DNA of 64,000 bases from an uncultured Pseudohongiella sp. (GTDB lineage Bacteria; Pseudomonadota; Gammaproteobacteria; Pseudomonadales; Pseudohongiellaceae), in NCBI GenBank assembly GCA_902597095.1, contig CACJWK010000001.1, forward strand, positions 82,837 through 146,836, written 5' to 3'. Shown here piece after piece: positions 8,940 to 18,988 of the stretch; the stretch's first letter is position 1; each line of letters begins with the position of its first letter. The notes beneath the pieces are model-generated. The model was not told the DNA's origin and searched no databases. It saw only the letters and a program-made list of their open reading frames with translations. Both the position numbers and the translations under genes were made by a program.

Positions 8940-9491
8940 TTATCGGGTCTGGAACTTCCAGTCTCCGTCGTGCTCTTTGAGGTATGCGTAGCCGCCGGTG
9001 AACCGGGGCGCCGAATTCTCTTCCATGGGCTGGCACCAGAAAATGCCAACGATCGCGTCCGGCACGCTCGATAGATTACTGGCCAGTCTTCGATGTTGTT
9101 CGTGTTTGTCATCGAACGGTTCCTGAAATAGGTATTTCACTCCCATGTCTTTCTGCGCGAGCTGACGGATGTTAGAGATGAATGCGTACATATCCAGATA
9201 GTTATCGCTGTCTGTAACGAGGGTCCTCAGCCAATCGTCGTCTGCCAGTGAGACGGCTGCGTAGGCGTCCCGGAAAAGAAGGAACTGTTCCTGAGAAAGG
9301 GGTGAAACGGTGTTTTGGTTCCAGTTGTGATAGCGAGCGCATGATGAGCCCTCCACCTGCGGCAGAGGCGTAAATATGGAGTCAAACTCGTCCTCGGGGC
9401 TGGCGAAGTCCTGGCCGAGAGTCGACGTCTTGTGGAAAAGCAAAACCGTGCTTAGGAGTAGCACGATCAGCCGATGGGAAGCAGCAGTCAT
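8940..9491 (-). CDS. Secreted hypothetical protein
   Basis: A 183-residue protein with an N-terminal hydrophobic signal (LIVLLLSTVLLF, about residues 8-19) and a soluble, acidic remainder with two widely spaced cysteines (SSCARY about 50 and FWCQPM about 152). No family recognised. It reads leftward between the YjiH-type gene, which is convergent, and the photolyase gene, which ends 97 bases upstream on the same strand, so it could be transcribed with the lhr operon or alone. Export to the periplasm is inferred from the signal only. Confidence 0.65.
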   Translation of the reverse strand: MTAASHRLIVLLLSTVLLFHKTSTLGQDFASPEDEFDSIFTPLPQVEGSSCARYHNWNQNTVSPLSQEQFLLFRDAYAAVSLADDDWLRTLVTDSDNYLDMYAFISNIRQLAQKDMGVKYLFQEPFDDKHEQHRRLASNLSSVPDAIVGIFWCQPMEENSAPRFTGGYAYLKEHDGDWKFQTR

Positions 9492-9588
9492 GATTTTTCT
9501 TTCGCCCCTTAGGTCTGGCGAGGATAGTCAGACGGGAATCTATCACAAAAATCGGAGCAATTGCCCGATCGGCAATCGGAAGGAGAGG

Positions 9589-11085
9589 TCAGATCTGCCT
9601 TCGACTCTGATTTTTGCGCGACCCATGGCGCTGAAATACTCGCGTGCTGTCGCCGCTGGTCTTTGCCGCCAGATTCGCCGCCCTCATGCGTTTTTGTGCG
9701 GCACGATAAGCAGACAAATGATCGACAATCGGGGCGGGGTAATCGTGCTCAATGATGCAGCCTGACTGTTGCTGGATCGGTGCGGGCATGCGATGGGGTT
9801 CGGCGATAAAGTCATCCGGGACATGTATCAGTTCGGGTACCCACTGACGGATGAACATACCCCCTGGGTCCTGGTCCAGCACCTGCTTGATGGGAGAATA
9901 AATCCGCAGTGCGGAGATGCCTGTTGTGCCAGCCTGCATTTGAATTTGTGAATAGTGGATGCCGGGCTCATAGTCGGTGAACAGCCGCGCCAGGTGCAGG
10001 GCCGGCTGTCGCCAGTGTAACCACAAATGATAGGAGGCAAACGAAATCAACATGGCCCGCATGCGGAAGTTGATCCATCCCGTCTGTTGAAGCGCACGCA
10101 TACAGGCATCGATCAGCGGGTAGCCTGTCTGGCCCGCGGCCCAGGCCTCGAAATATACGGGGTTGAACTCGTTTTCTCGCAGGCCGTTAAACGTAGGGTT
10201 CATATTATCGAATTCGATCGCCGGTTCATCTTCCAGTTTCTGTATGAAATGGCAGTGCCATGCCAGGCGCTCAACATAGTTCGACAGTGATTGGCTCCAG
10301 GGGTCCCGCTGGCCGCGCTGACGCTGTAGCTCACGTTTGCGTTGGGAGACACGCTGATAAACTGTGCGAAGTGAAATATTGCCGTAAGTCAGGTAAGGAC
10401 TCAGCCGGCTGCAGCTGTCCCAGGCGGTCAACGGTGAGGAAAGGCCCTGCAGATAGTCACCTGAACGGTCTGACAGAAAGCTGTTCAGTAGCGTGATCGC
10501 CTCACTCTCCCCACCGGTTTGTCTGCTGATCAGGCCATCTTCCTTCAGCGCGAAACTTTCTGGAGACTGCACGCCAAGCCCGGCCAGTTCGGCCCCGCCG
10601 TCGACGATCTGCCTCGGGCGGCCAACCAGAGGTGAAGTCACGAACCCCTGCCATTGTCTGGCCCAGCCGTCTCTGCCGTTCATTGCCCGGACGACGCCCT
10701 GCTGGCGATACTCAATGAAATCTATCCCCGCTGACTGTGCCCATTTTTTGACTGCCCGATCGCGCTGGTAGCCGAGGGCGTTAGTGGTTTCCTGATGCGC
10801 GCGAATGCATCGAAAGCCGGTTTCTGCCTGCAGGCTGCTGATAACGTCGACGGCTTCTCCGCGCCGGATCAGCAGTCGACTGCCGAGCTTACGCAAATCG
10901 CGATCGAGCTCAGTCAGGGAGTCGTTTATGAAGAGTAGATGTCGCTTTGAGAAGTCGTCTGCGCTGATAAGGTCTGGCTCATAGATATAGAGGCAGATGA
11001 CTTTTCCGCGTCTTGCGGCGGCGACCAACGGCGAGTGATCGGTGACGCGCAGATCCCGCTTGAACCAGACTAATTCAGCTGTCAT
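9589..11085 (-). CDS. Deoxyribodipyrimidine photolyase/cryptochrome family protein
   Basis: Predicted flavoprotein that repairs UV pyrimidine dimers using blue light. The frame extends to 11169, but ATG at 11085 is chosen because it overlaps the stop of the upstream gene (ATGA) and gives MTAELVWFKRDLRVTDHSPL, the normal photolyase N-terminus; length 498 residues. An N-terminal Rossmann-like antenna domain (1 to about 130) is followed by the all-helical FAD domain with LTYGNISLRTVYQR and the core GYPLIDACMRALQQTGWINF. Which lesion it repairs, or whether it is a cryptochrome, is not decided by sequence. Third gene of the lhr operon, consistent with a repair role. Confidence 0.9.
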   Translation of the reverse strand: MTAELVWFKRDLRVTDHSPLVAAARRGKVICLYIYEPDLISADDFSKRHLLFINDSLTELDRDLRKLGSRLLIRRGEAVDVISSLQAETGFRCIRAHQETTNALGYQRDRAVKKWAQSAGIDFIEYRQQGVVRAMNGRDGWARQWQGFVTSPLVGRPRQIVDGGAELAGLGVQSPESFALKEDGLISRQTGGESEAITLLNSFLSDRSGDYLQGLSSPLTAWDSCSRLSPYLTYGNISLRTVYQRVSQRKRELQRQRGQRDPWSQSLSNYVERLAWHCHFIQKLEDEPAIEFDNMNPTFNGLRENEFNPVYFEAWAAGQTGYPLIDACMRALQQTGWINFRMRAMLISFASYHLWLHWRQPALHLARLFTDYEPGIHYSQIQMQAGTTGISALRIYSPIKQVLDQDPGGMFIRQWVPELIHVPDDFIAEPHRMPAPIQQQSGCIIEHDYPAPIVDHLSAYRAAQKRMRAANLAAKTSGDSTRVFQRHGSRKNQSRRQI

Positions 11086-11873
11086 CGGTCGGTTCCCTGA
11101 CAGACAGGGCAATAATAGGTCGAGCGTGCCGTTTCTCCCTGTCGCTGCATCACAATAGGGCCTGAACATTCAAGGCAGGGCATTCCCCGACGCCGATAAA
11201 CCCAGAGCCTGTCCCCGAGAGTCGACCCGCGAAACTTGCGGCGCAGGCCTTCAAGGTTTCGTCTCATGTAGTGTCTGGCACTGCGCAGGCACACTCGCAG
11301 TATTTCGTCATCCAGCGTCGACAGCGGTTCAAAGGGGTTGAGCCGATTCATGAACAGGATTTCCGACTTGTAGACATTACCGATACCGGCCACGAGCTGC
11401 TGATTCATCAGCGCCTCTCCGAGTGGCAGATGGTCATGCATGCGCAATCTGGCGATGGCAGCGTCCTCGTCAAATGCGTCTGCCAATAAGTCCGGGCCCA
11501 GCCTGGTCAGCAGTGCACGGCCCCAAATCCGGATGCTGCTTTCTACCTCAATGAGTTTCGGGCTGAAGCAAATCAGATCATGGCTGAGAAAGCGCATGGC
11601 GAGCGCGGCACGGTAAGCGGGTTTTCGCCAGCGCTCTCCGCGGGGGTATATGTGCCAGGAGCCGGTCATGCCCAGGTGCGAATGAACAGTGAAGCCGTTA
11701 TCCAGACCCAGCAGCAGATGCTTTCCTCTGGCTTGAGCGGTCTGCAGAATGCAGCCTGCCAGCTCCTGTGCCTTGGGTAATTCGGGTCTGCCTCTGGACG
11801 CTTCTATGCGTTTCCCGCAAAGCTGTTCAGTGATCTGCTGCGCCACCCGATGAAGCGTATCTCCTTCAGGCAT
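11082..11873 (-). CDS. Nei-like DNA glycosylase/AP lyase (Nei2 type)
   Basis: A base-excision glycosylase of the Fpg/Nei superfamily. ATG at 11873 is chosen because it gives MPEGDTLHRVAQQI, with catalytic Pro2 and Glu3; the longer open frame upstream only shadows lhr. The PEGDTL N-terminus is typical of the actinobacterial-type Nei2 group. Other signatures are ARGKHLLL (conserved Lys), LVAGIGNVYKSEILFM (helix-two-turn-helix) and a C-terminal zinc finger CLEC ... CPVC. Length 263. It overlaps lhr upstream by 8 bases and the photolyase downstream by 4, so all three genes are translationally coupled. Confidence 0.92.
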   Translation of the reverse strand: MPEGDTLHRVAQQITEQLCGKRIEASRGRPELPKAQELAGCILQTAQARGKHLLLGLDNGFTVHSHLGMTGSWHIYPRGERWRKPAYRAALAMRFLSHDLICFSPKLIEVESSIRIWGRALLTRLGPDLLADAFDEDAAIARLRMHDHLPLGEALMNQQLVAGIGNVYKSEILFMNRLNPFEPLSTLDDEILRVCLRSARHYMRRNLEGLRRKFRGSTLGDRLWVYRRRGMPCLECSGPIVMQRQGETARSTYYCPVCQGTDR

Positions 11874-14800
11874 GGTTCTGGGTAGCCTCAATGCTCCGGC
11901 AGGAATAGCCGCGATGAGCGTGCTGGAATCCTCCGCCCAGCAGAGCAGCATGAATGGACTCTTCAGCGCGCGGCTTACCGTCAATCGAGGCGAGGTAGAC
12001 CAGTTTGCGTCCTCGAGCCGCCAGCTTAAGACCCGCAATCAACGCCTTGATGCCGCTGCTTCGCGTTGGCTCGTCCGGCGGCAGAAATGTGGTGATCTGG
12101 TCGCCCGTTTTGGCAATGTAGGCAATCAGATCGCCGTTCAGCAACAGGACGCGAGACCCGGCGACTCTGGCGCAGCGCTTGCCGCCGTCAGCTGCGGACG
12201 GCCAGGGTAAAAGTGCGCCATAGGGATTGGCGGGGTCTGTTGCAGACAATAAGACAGGGTCAGTCGATTCGGCAGTATTGCGCAGGCGATCTTCAGCGCC
12301 GGGGACTGCAAACTGACTGGCACCGAGACCTTCCACAAAGTAACCCCGTCGAATCCGGCCGGCTTCTTCCATCGCTTTGAGCACAGGATATATGCCGGAG
12401 AATCCACCGGTGACCCCTTCCTTTGTCAGTGCTTCCTTCACCATGACACCATAGCGTTCGAGCAGTTGCTGGACCTGAGCTGTTCTTGCTTCTGTCGCTG
12501 AAGGTTGCTCCCAGCCGACCCGGTCAAACAGGGTCCATCGCCCTTCGCTGCCCGGAAGGCGCGAGCCTCTTCGTGGTCTCATTCGCTGTTGCGCCCGTCG
12601 GGTTCTAGGTTTTCTGTCTTTTACCCCCAAACGTGCACGCAGCGGTGCGAAGCTGTCGTTCCCCGCATTGCCGCTCCACACCAGCTCCCACAGCGCCTCA
12701 AGCACGTCGTTCTGAAAGCCCCCGACAGCTTCGACGATATCGTCAAAGAATGGCGCACCCCGCGAGCCGATAAACTCATGAATACGCTGGGCCAGTTCGT
12801 TGTCAATGGGGTTTGGCTCAGGGGCCAGCAGGGGATAATTTTCGGCGAGGTAGATGGCAATCCGCCCATCGCTGCTGCCAACGGGTTCGATCCCCCGCCA
12901 CAGCACTTCTCCTGAGACGAACAGCTCATCAATCTGTCCCACCCGATATCCGGTGATGCGCGCCGGCAGGATTTCGGTCTCCAGAACTGAGGCTGGCAGT
13001 GGCGCCCCCTGCAGTTGCTCGATGGTGTCATAGAGCGCGTCCAGTCCACGCCTCGGTTTGGTAATAAATTGCCAATCCGCGATAAATGAAGCGAACTTAT
13101 TGTGATCTACTGCTTCAATTTGGTGTCGCCACCCTGCCAGCGAGCGCCGCTTGATTTGTTTTAGCACATCGTGATCAATCCATTCGCGGCGCGTGCTGCC
13201 TGGTGTAAATCCTCCCTCAAGGACTCGACCTGTGGCAGAGAGTTCATTCAGGGCCTTGCGCATAACATCGATGCCGAGACCGAAATGCTGGGCAATCTCA
13301 GCTGGCTCAAAAGGTCCGTGGGTCCGGAGATAGCGGGAGACCAGGTCTTGCATAGGTGACTGGCAAGGTTCGAGCAGAGCTGCGGGCAGGCCCATTGGCA
13401 GGACTGTACCCAGGGCATCCCGATATCGGGCTGCATCCTCCGCAGCTATATAGCGGGGATTTCCGGCCACCCTGATTTCGATGATTCGTCGCGCTCTGGT
13501 CAGTTCGCTGAGCATTGACTGAAGGACGGCCTGTTGGCCTGAATCGGTGCGGTCAAAAATGTCGGTGGCGCTCAGATCACCGAGTGCCAGCAGCAGGTCA
13601 TGGACATCATCCGGGTCTTTTACATACGGATGCTCCATCAATTGACGCTTGAGCGTGATGGCGGCGATGGCTTCCGGATCGAGGAGTTCGCGATAGTCGG
13701 CGCTGCCCAGCAGTTCCTTGAGTTGGGCGTGGTCCAGAGAGAGGACCTGTGCGCGACGCTCGGCAAGCGGAGCATCAGCGTCGTAGATAAAACTGGCGGT
13801 GAAATCGAACAGCACGGTTTGCGCAAAAGGCGATGCAGAATCGCTGTTCACGGAATGTACTCTGATCCGGCGACTGTGTATGTCCTCGAGCAGCTGATTC
13901 AGTCCGTCGATATCAAAAACGTCCCGCAGGCATTCCCGGTAGGTCTCCAGAATCATCGGGAATCTGGGGTACTGGCTGGCCGCTTGCATCAAATCTGCTG
14001 ACTTTCTGCGCTGCAACCACAAAGGTGTGCGCTGACCTGGAAAGCGTCGGGGTAGCAACAGGGCTCGTGCTGCGTTTTCCCGAAAGCGAGCCGCGAACAG
14101 AGATGTGTCGCTGAGCGCGCGGACCACGTCTTCCTCGAGCGACTCCGGATCAGGAATAAACCACTCGGCCTCCGGAGGAGAGTCGGATTCGGGTACCCGA
14201 AAGACGATGCCGTCATCACACCAGACCACGTCAATTTCGGAAAAACGCTGGCGAAGTTGTGCGGCGACCGTCATCGCCCACGGGGCATGAACCCGAGCGC
14301 CGAACGGCGACTGCAGGACAACGCGCCAATCGCCCACTTCATCGATAAAATTCTCGACAATGATACATTCATCAGAGGGGACGTCACCGGCTGCTTCGAA
14401 CTGACCAGCTACGTAATCATAGAGGATGTCCGCTGCCTCGGCTTCGAGAGCATGATCACGGGTCAGCAGCTTTTGAGCGTCCGCTCTCGAGGCTCGCGAG
14501 AGTATCCGTGTCAGCGCGCCGATTGCCCTGCCAAATTCAAGCGGTCGACCGACTCCGTCGCCGCGCCAAAATGGCATCTTGCCCTGTTCTCCCGGTGCCG
14601 GCTCGACCAGGACTTGGTCTTTGGTAATTTCCAGTGTGCGCCACATTGAGGCGCCGAGCCGGAATACTTCACCAATCTGCAGTTCGAAGACCATTTCTTC
14701 GTCCAGTTCCCCGACGCGGCTTTTGGTGTCGCCGCCGCCAAGCAGAAATACCCCGTAGAGCCCGCGGTCCGGAATCGTGCCTGCGTTGAGGATGGCAGTT

Positions 14801-16392
14801 CGCTGTGCGCCGCGTCTGGGAGTCAGGTGATTGTTTATCCGGTCCCAGGTAATGCGGGCTTTAAGACCGGAAAAATCATCGCTGGGGTAGCGTCCTGAAA
14901 GTAAATTCAGCACTTCTTCAAAAGACGCTCTCGGCAGTTCGGCAAACGGCGCAGCGCAGCGCAGTGTCTGATACAGCGCCTCAACATCCCACTCATCCAT
15001 GGCCACCATGGCGACAATTTGCTGTGCCAGAACATCCAGCGGATTTCGCAGATAGGCCGAGCTTTCAACCTGTCCGTTCAGCATCTGCCGCGCAGCGGCT
15101 GCCGCCGAAAGCAGATCGCCTCGATATTTGGGGAAAACGATGCCTTTTGAAACCGCCCCCACGCTGTGTCCGGCGCGGCCGATGCGCTGGAGCCCTGAGG
15201 AAATTGAGGGTGGCGCTTCCACCTGAATGACTAGATCTACCGCGCCCATGTCGATGCCAAGCTCCATGGAAGACGTTGCAACAATCGCGCGCAGATCCCC
15301 TCGCTTCAGTCTGTCTTCCACTTCTGCGCGGGTATCTTTGGACATCGAACCGTGGTGTGCCCGCGCCAGATCCTGCTCCGCCGTTTCATTGATACTGGCG
15401 GCGAGCCGTTCAGCCAGACGACGGCTGTTAACAAAAATCATGGTGGACCGATGGTCACCGATCAGGGCCACAAGGCGCGGATAAATGGCAGGCCAGATGG
15501 ATGCAGGAACCGGAGACGTGGCGGCGTTGCCGACGACATTGAACTCATCGGCGGGCTGATCGACCTGATCACCCAGGGGCATACAAATCGTCAGTTCAAA
15601 AGGGCGCTTTTCTGAGGCGTCAATGATCTGCACCGTCCGCGGTTGCGACTGGCTGTTTCCCTTGTGTTCAAACCCACCCATAAGCCACGCAACTTCCTCA
15701 AGCGGTCGCTGCGTCGCTGACAGACCAATTCTCTGCATCGGCCTGATGCCGGGTAGTTGCTGGCGGCGCAGTTGTTCGAGGCGCTCCAGAGAGAGGAACA
15801 GGTGTGTGCCACGCTTGGTGGGCACCATGGTGTGGATTTCATCGAGGATGATTGTCTCTACGCCCTGCAGAATGTCACGTGCACGTGAGGTGAGCATCAG
15901 ATAGAGCGACTCCGGTGTTGTGATCAGCACGTCAGGGGGCTCTTTCAGCATGCGAGCGCGCTCGCGTGACTCCGTGTCCCCTGAGCGGATCGCGACAGTG
16001 ACAGTGTGGTGGGCCGTACCCTCTCTGGCAGCAACGGCAGAGATTCCTGCCAACGGGGCTCTTAAATTTCGATCGACATCAACTCCCAGCGCTTTCAGTG
16101 GAGAGATATAGATGACCTTGACGCCTGGCTCAGATTTTTTCTCTCCGAAGAGCAGTCCATCAAGGGCAGCGAGAAAAGCCGCGAGCGTTTTGCCTGAACC
16201 CGTCGGTGCAAGCATGAGGGAGCTTTCGCCCCTGCGCAAAAACGGCCAGCTTTCTGACTGCACCCGAGTGGGGTTGGCAAAAGCTTCGGTAAACCATGCC
16301 TGTGTGCAGGGGTGGAATAACGCCAATGCGTTCGAATCTGCGGCGACTCGGGTCGCCGCAGAGTCAGCTTGCGCTGTGCTCGTTTTTGCCAT
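11866..16392 (-). CDS. lhr: Large ATP-dependent helicase Lhr
   Basis: A superfamily-2 DNA helicase that moves 3' to 5' and is linked to DNA repair; some bacterial Lhr C-terminal regions have glycosylase activity. The 1508-residue protein is close to the E. coli length. The Walker A motif APTGSGKT lies at 62-69, the DEIH Walker B at 184-187, SGDTESRERARMLK upstream of it, and the helicase C-terminal motifs VATSSMELGIDMGAVD and QRIGRAGHSVG at roughly 375-415. A long Lhr-specific winged-helix and C-terminal region follows. It is the first gene of a leftward operon with a Nei-like glycosylase and a photolyase, overlapping the former by 8 bases. Confidence 0.96.
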   Translation of the reverse strand: MAKTSTAQADSAATRVAADSNALALFHPCTQAWFTEAFANPTRVQSESWPFLRRGESSLMLAPTGSGKTLAAFLAALDGLLFGEKKSEPGVKVIYISPLKALGVDVDRNLRAPLAGISAVAAREGTAHHTVTVAIRSGDTESRERARMLKEPPDVLITTPESLYLMLTSRARDILQGVETIILDEIHTMVPTKRGTHLFLSLERLEQLRRQQLPGIRPMQRIGLSATQRPLEEVAWLMGGFEHKGNSQSQPRTVQIIDASEKRPFELTICMPLGDQVDQPADEFNVVGNAATSPVPASIWPAIYPRLVALIGDHRSTMIFVNSRRLAERLAASINETAEQDLARAHHGSMSKDTRAEVEDRLKRGDLRAIVATSSMELGIDMGAVDLVIQVEAPPSISSGLQRIGRAGHSVGAVSKGIVFPKYRGDLLSAAAAARQMLNGQVESSAYLRNPLDVLAQQIVAMVAMDEWDVEALYQTLRCAAPFAELPRASFEEVLNLLSGRYPSDDFSGLKARITWDRINNHLTPRRGAQRTAILNAGTIPDRGLYGVFLLGGGDTKSRVGELDEEMVFELQIGEVFRLGASMWRTLEITKDQVLVEPAPGEQGKMPFWRGDGVGRPLEFGRAIGALTRILSRASRADAQKLLTRDHALEAEAADILYDYVAGQFEAAGDVPSDECIIVENFIDEVGDWRVVLQSPFGARVHAPWAMTVAAQLRQRFSEIDVVWCDDGIVFRVPESDSPPEAEWFIPDPESLEEDVVRALSDTSLFAARFRENAARALLLPRRFPGQRTPLWLQRRKSADLMQAASQYPRFPMILETYRECLRDVFDIDGLNQLLEDIHSRRIRVHSVNSDSASPFAQTVLFDFTASFIYDADAPLAERRAQVLSLDHAQLKELLGSADYRELLDPEAIAAITLKRQLMEHPYVKDPDDVHDLLLALGDLSATDIFDRTDSGQQAVLQSMLSELTRARRIIEIRVAGNPRYIAAEDAARYRDALGTVLPMGLPAALLEPCQSPMQDLVSRYLRTHGPFEPAEIAQHFGLGIDVMRKALNELSATGRVLEGGFTPGSTRREWIDHDVLKQIKRRSLAGWRHQIEAVDHNKFASFIADWQFITKPRRGLDALYDTIEQLQGAPLPASVLETEILPARITGYRVGQIDELFVSGEVLWRGIEPVGSSDGRIAIYLAENYPLLAPEPNPIDNELAQRIHEFIGSRGAPFFDDIVEAVGGFQNDVLEALWELVWSGNAGNDSFAPLRARLGVKDRKPRTRRAQQRMRPRRGSRLPGSEGRWTLFDRVGWEQPSATEARTAQVQQLLERYGVMVKEALTKEGVTGGFSGIYPVLKAMEEAGRIRRGYFVEGLGASQFAVPGAEDRLRNTAESTDPVLLSATDPANPYGALLPWPSAADGGKRCARVAGSRVLLLNGDLIAYIAKTGDQITTFLPPDEPTRSSGIKALIAGLKLAARGRKLVYLASIDGKPRAEESIHAALLGGGFQHAHRGYSCRSIEATQNHA

Positions 16393-16568
16393 GTCTTGTA
16401 TTACGGCACCAGGCAGGGGCTGGACTTATGGATTTGCCCTGTCAGGGGGGAGCCGCTACTCTACTCCCTCAGCCGACTACAGGTTGTAATTCAAGCGCTT
16501 ACGCGTCACCTGCTGAAAGCACTGTCTTCAGCAGAGAGCTTCGAAGGGTAGACAACAGGGGAAACGCC

Positions 16569-17828
16569 ATGAACAAGTTATTGACGCCAGCCTACCGTAA
16601 TCTGGAACTGGTTGTTGTCTCATTATGGCTGGCAGCGTCAGCGGTGCATGCGGCAGACGACAGCGTTGTCGTGGTGGGGGGAACCGGCGCCGACTGCATC
16701 GAGGACCCTGGCTGCGTCAACAGATTGCATCCGGATATTCCAATGGCGGTGAGCGCCGAGCCTGGTCAGACCATTTTATTCCACACCCGGGATGCCCGGG
16801 ATGCGCTCGGAACCTCTGTGCAACAAACCCGTGAGCCTGAACGCTTCAGCAGCGATTTTGGCCGGGTACACCCGATCACCGGCCCGGTGGATATCAGCGG
16901 GGCGAGTGCCGGAGATGTCCTCAAGGTGACCATTTTGCGGATCGAGCCGGGACCCTACGCCTGGTCGACAGGAGGCAGCTCGGGGTTTGTTCCCGACCTC
17001 GTTGATGGGCAGAGTCAGGTAATCTGGCGACTGAACGGGGACTATGCTGAAACAGACGACATCCCCGGGGTGCGAATCCCCAACGCCAGTTTTCCGGGCA
17101 TCGTCACCACCCTGCCGGGTCGCAACGAGCACCGCCGCATGCTGGAGCGGGAGCAAGCTCTGGCCGCAGTCGGCGGCAAGGTATCACTGCCACTGACTGA
17201 CTACGCAGACCCTGAGGCACTGTGCGGACCCGGGGGCGCTGCAGCGGAAGCCTGCCTGCGAACGATTCCGCCCAGAGAACATGGCGGCAACATGGATATA
17301 CGCTATTTGCAGGCGGGTGTTTCGGTCTATCTTCCCTGTTTCGTGGATGGCTGCGGTCTGGCGATTGGTGACCTGCACTATGCGCAAGGTGATGGGGAAG
17401 TGTCCGGTACCGCAATCGAAATGTCTGCTGATGTCTGGGTGAGCACAGAGCTTCTCAAGGACGGTCCCGATTTGTCTCTGGGCCCGCACTATGAGGGTCC
17501 CTCCACACTGCTGGACATTCCTTCGCGTCGCTTTTATGCCGTCACCGGAATCCCCGTCAAGAGTGAAGGCGAGGTTCCACCCGACATGCAGTACCTTCAG
17601 TCGGATGTGACAGCCGGGCTTGCGAATCTTTCTAATGACATCAATCTTGCTGCACGCAATGCAGTGTCGGGAATCGTTGACTATATCGTTACTACTTATC
17701 GCTATAACCGGCAGCAGGCCTATATCATCGCCAGCGTCGCCGTTGACCTGCGAATTGCGCAGCTGGTTGATGCGCCCAATGTTGGCGTCACTGCGATTCT
17801 GCCACTTGATATCTTCAATCAGAATTAG
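16569..17828 (+). CDS. Exported acetamidase/formamidase family amidohydrolase
   Basis: Hydrolyses short-chain amides to ammonia and the acid. ATG at 16569 is chosen over the longer frame because an AGGGGA ribosome site precedes it and it begins with a signal peptide (hydrophobic LVVVSLWLAASAVHA, cleavage near residue 27). The mature protein shows acetamidase/formamidase features: DVLKVTILRIEPG, REHGGNMDIRYLQAGVSVYL and a DLHYAQGDGEVSGTAIE segment, which in this family forms the active site. Length 419. Exported members occur in marine bacteria; substrate unknown. The start is 177 bases from the divergent lhr start. Confidence 0.88.
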   Translation: MNKLLTPAYRNLELVVVSLWLAASAVHAADDSVVVVGGTGADCIEDPGCVNRLHPDIPMAVSAEPGQTILFHTRDARDALGTSVQQTREPERFSSDFGRVHPITGPVDISGASAGDVLKVTILRIEPGPYAWSTGGSSGFVPDLVDGQSQVIWRLNGDYAETDDIPGVRIPNASFPGIVTTLPGRNEHRRMLEREQALAAVGGKVSLPLTDYADPEALCGPGGAAAEACLRTIPPREHGGNMDIRYLQAGVSVYLPCFVDGCGLAIGDLHYAQGDGEVSGTAIEMSADVWVSTELLKDGPDLSLGPHYEGPSTLLDIPSRRFYAVTGIPVKSEGEVPPDMQYLQSDVTAGLANLSNDINLAARNAVSGIVDYIVTTYRYNRQQAYIIASVAVDLRIAQLVDAPNVGVTAILPLDIFNQN

Positions 17829-17879
17829 GCTCTGTATGCGCATGCTCAGGGTGCCGTTCAACGCAGGGGCATAATCCGC

Positions 17880-18635
17880 TTGTCAACAATTCTTGCCGGT
17901 ATCGATCTCGCTTGGGTGAGTACGCGCAATCCAACCGCGATTGCAGTGGGCACTCTGAGCGGGCACACATTGGTCCTGCAAGCACTGCTGACTGAGCTTT
18001 ATGGTGTGGAACAAATTGTCTCCGGACTGTCGGAAATCAGGCAGCTGCATGGTGTGACGGTTGATGGGCCCACGGTGGTCACTAATGCGACGGGCCGGCG
18101 GTCCTGTGAAAATCAGCTTACGCGGGAATACGGTGGACGCAAGGCTGGCTGTCACGCAACAAATCTGTCGCGTTATCCTGATTCAGATGGGGTGGCTCTC
18201 GGAAACTGGCTGCAGTCTCAAGGCTTCAGGCATCTCGGCGACAGGGCAGGGCGCTGGCAGCTTGAGTGCTATCCGCATCCCGCGCTGATCGAAATTTTCC
18301 GGCTTGAAGAGCGGCATCTTTACAAGAAAGGAAGCGTTGCTCAGAAACGCGACGGACAGATCCGCTTGGCGAACATGCTGCTAAGCCTCGAATCCTCACC
18401 GGTGCTGGCGTTGCAGATCCCAGAGCAATTCCGCGTCCACTTTAGTCAGAGCAGAATTTCCGAACTGCGGGGAGGTGCGCTGAAGCATAACGAGGATGTC
18501 CTCGATGCTATTGTGTGTTTGACCATTGCCGGTCTGTACCAGGCAGGTTATGACAGCAAAGTTTTTGGCGCAGCCAGTGAGGGATATATCTATGTTCCTC
18601 AGGTCCAATGCATCGAATCAACGGGTATTTCATAA
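17880..18635 (+). CDS. DUF429 family protein (predicted RNase H-like nuclease)
   Basis: A 251-residue cytoplasmic protein starting at TTG 17880. The N-terminus GIDLAWVS matches the DUF429 opening strand with its acidic residue, and the family's central block (NATGRRSCENQL, then ECYPHPALIEIF about residues 130-141) and C-terminal HNEDVLDAIVCLTIAG, with the second acidic pair, are present. DUF429 is predicted to have an RNase H-like fold, but no function is established. It lies 52 bases after the acetamidase gene on the same strand, possibly in one transcript. Confidence 0.8.
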   Translation: MSTILAGIDLAWVSTRNPTAIAVGTLSGHTLVLQALLTELYGVEQIVSGLSEIRQLHGVTVDGPTVVTNATGRRSCENQLTREYGGRKAGCHATNLSRYPDSDGVALGNWLQSQGFRHLGDRAGRWQLECYPHPALIEIFRLEERHLYKKGSVAQKRDGQIRLANMLLSLESSPVLALQIPEQFRVHFSQSRISELRGGALKHNEDVLDAIVCLTIAGLYQAGYDSKVFGAASEGYIYVPQVQCIESTGIS

Positions 18636-18827
18636 AGCGCAGAAGACGCTAGCAAGACACTGTTCCCAATGTCTGCTCGTGCCAACCTTTACGAATTTGT
18701 CCAAAGCGGAATCGGTGGACTTCATGAGGGGGCAGTCTGCACGGCAATTCGTTTACTGTCTCCACAGAGCGGCGCATGTAGTAGTTATGAATTGGGCCGT
18801 GCTGAGGCAAAAGCACCGCGAGAGGCC

Positions 18828-18868
18828 AGAGAGGGAGAAAAGAAAAAAGAGGAGAGAAAAGGAAAAAG
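18828..18868 (+). repeat. Homopurine tract
   Basis: Forty-one consecutive purines on the plus strand, made of irregular GA, GGGA and A-runs, continuing with few interruptions to about 18914. It is low-complexity sequence and could form triplex DNA or simply mark decayed sequence. Confidence 0.7.
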
Positions 18869-18988
18869 CAAGGCAGGGGCGGAAAGAAAGGCAGGGGAGA
18901 AACGGACAGGAAGTGTGACTTGGTGGTGTTTGAAAAACAGGCAAATTGTAACTGTGTCACTGACCTTGCGCGCGGTGTTGATAGAATG

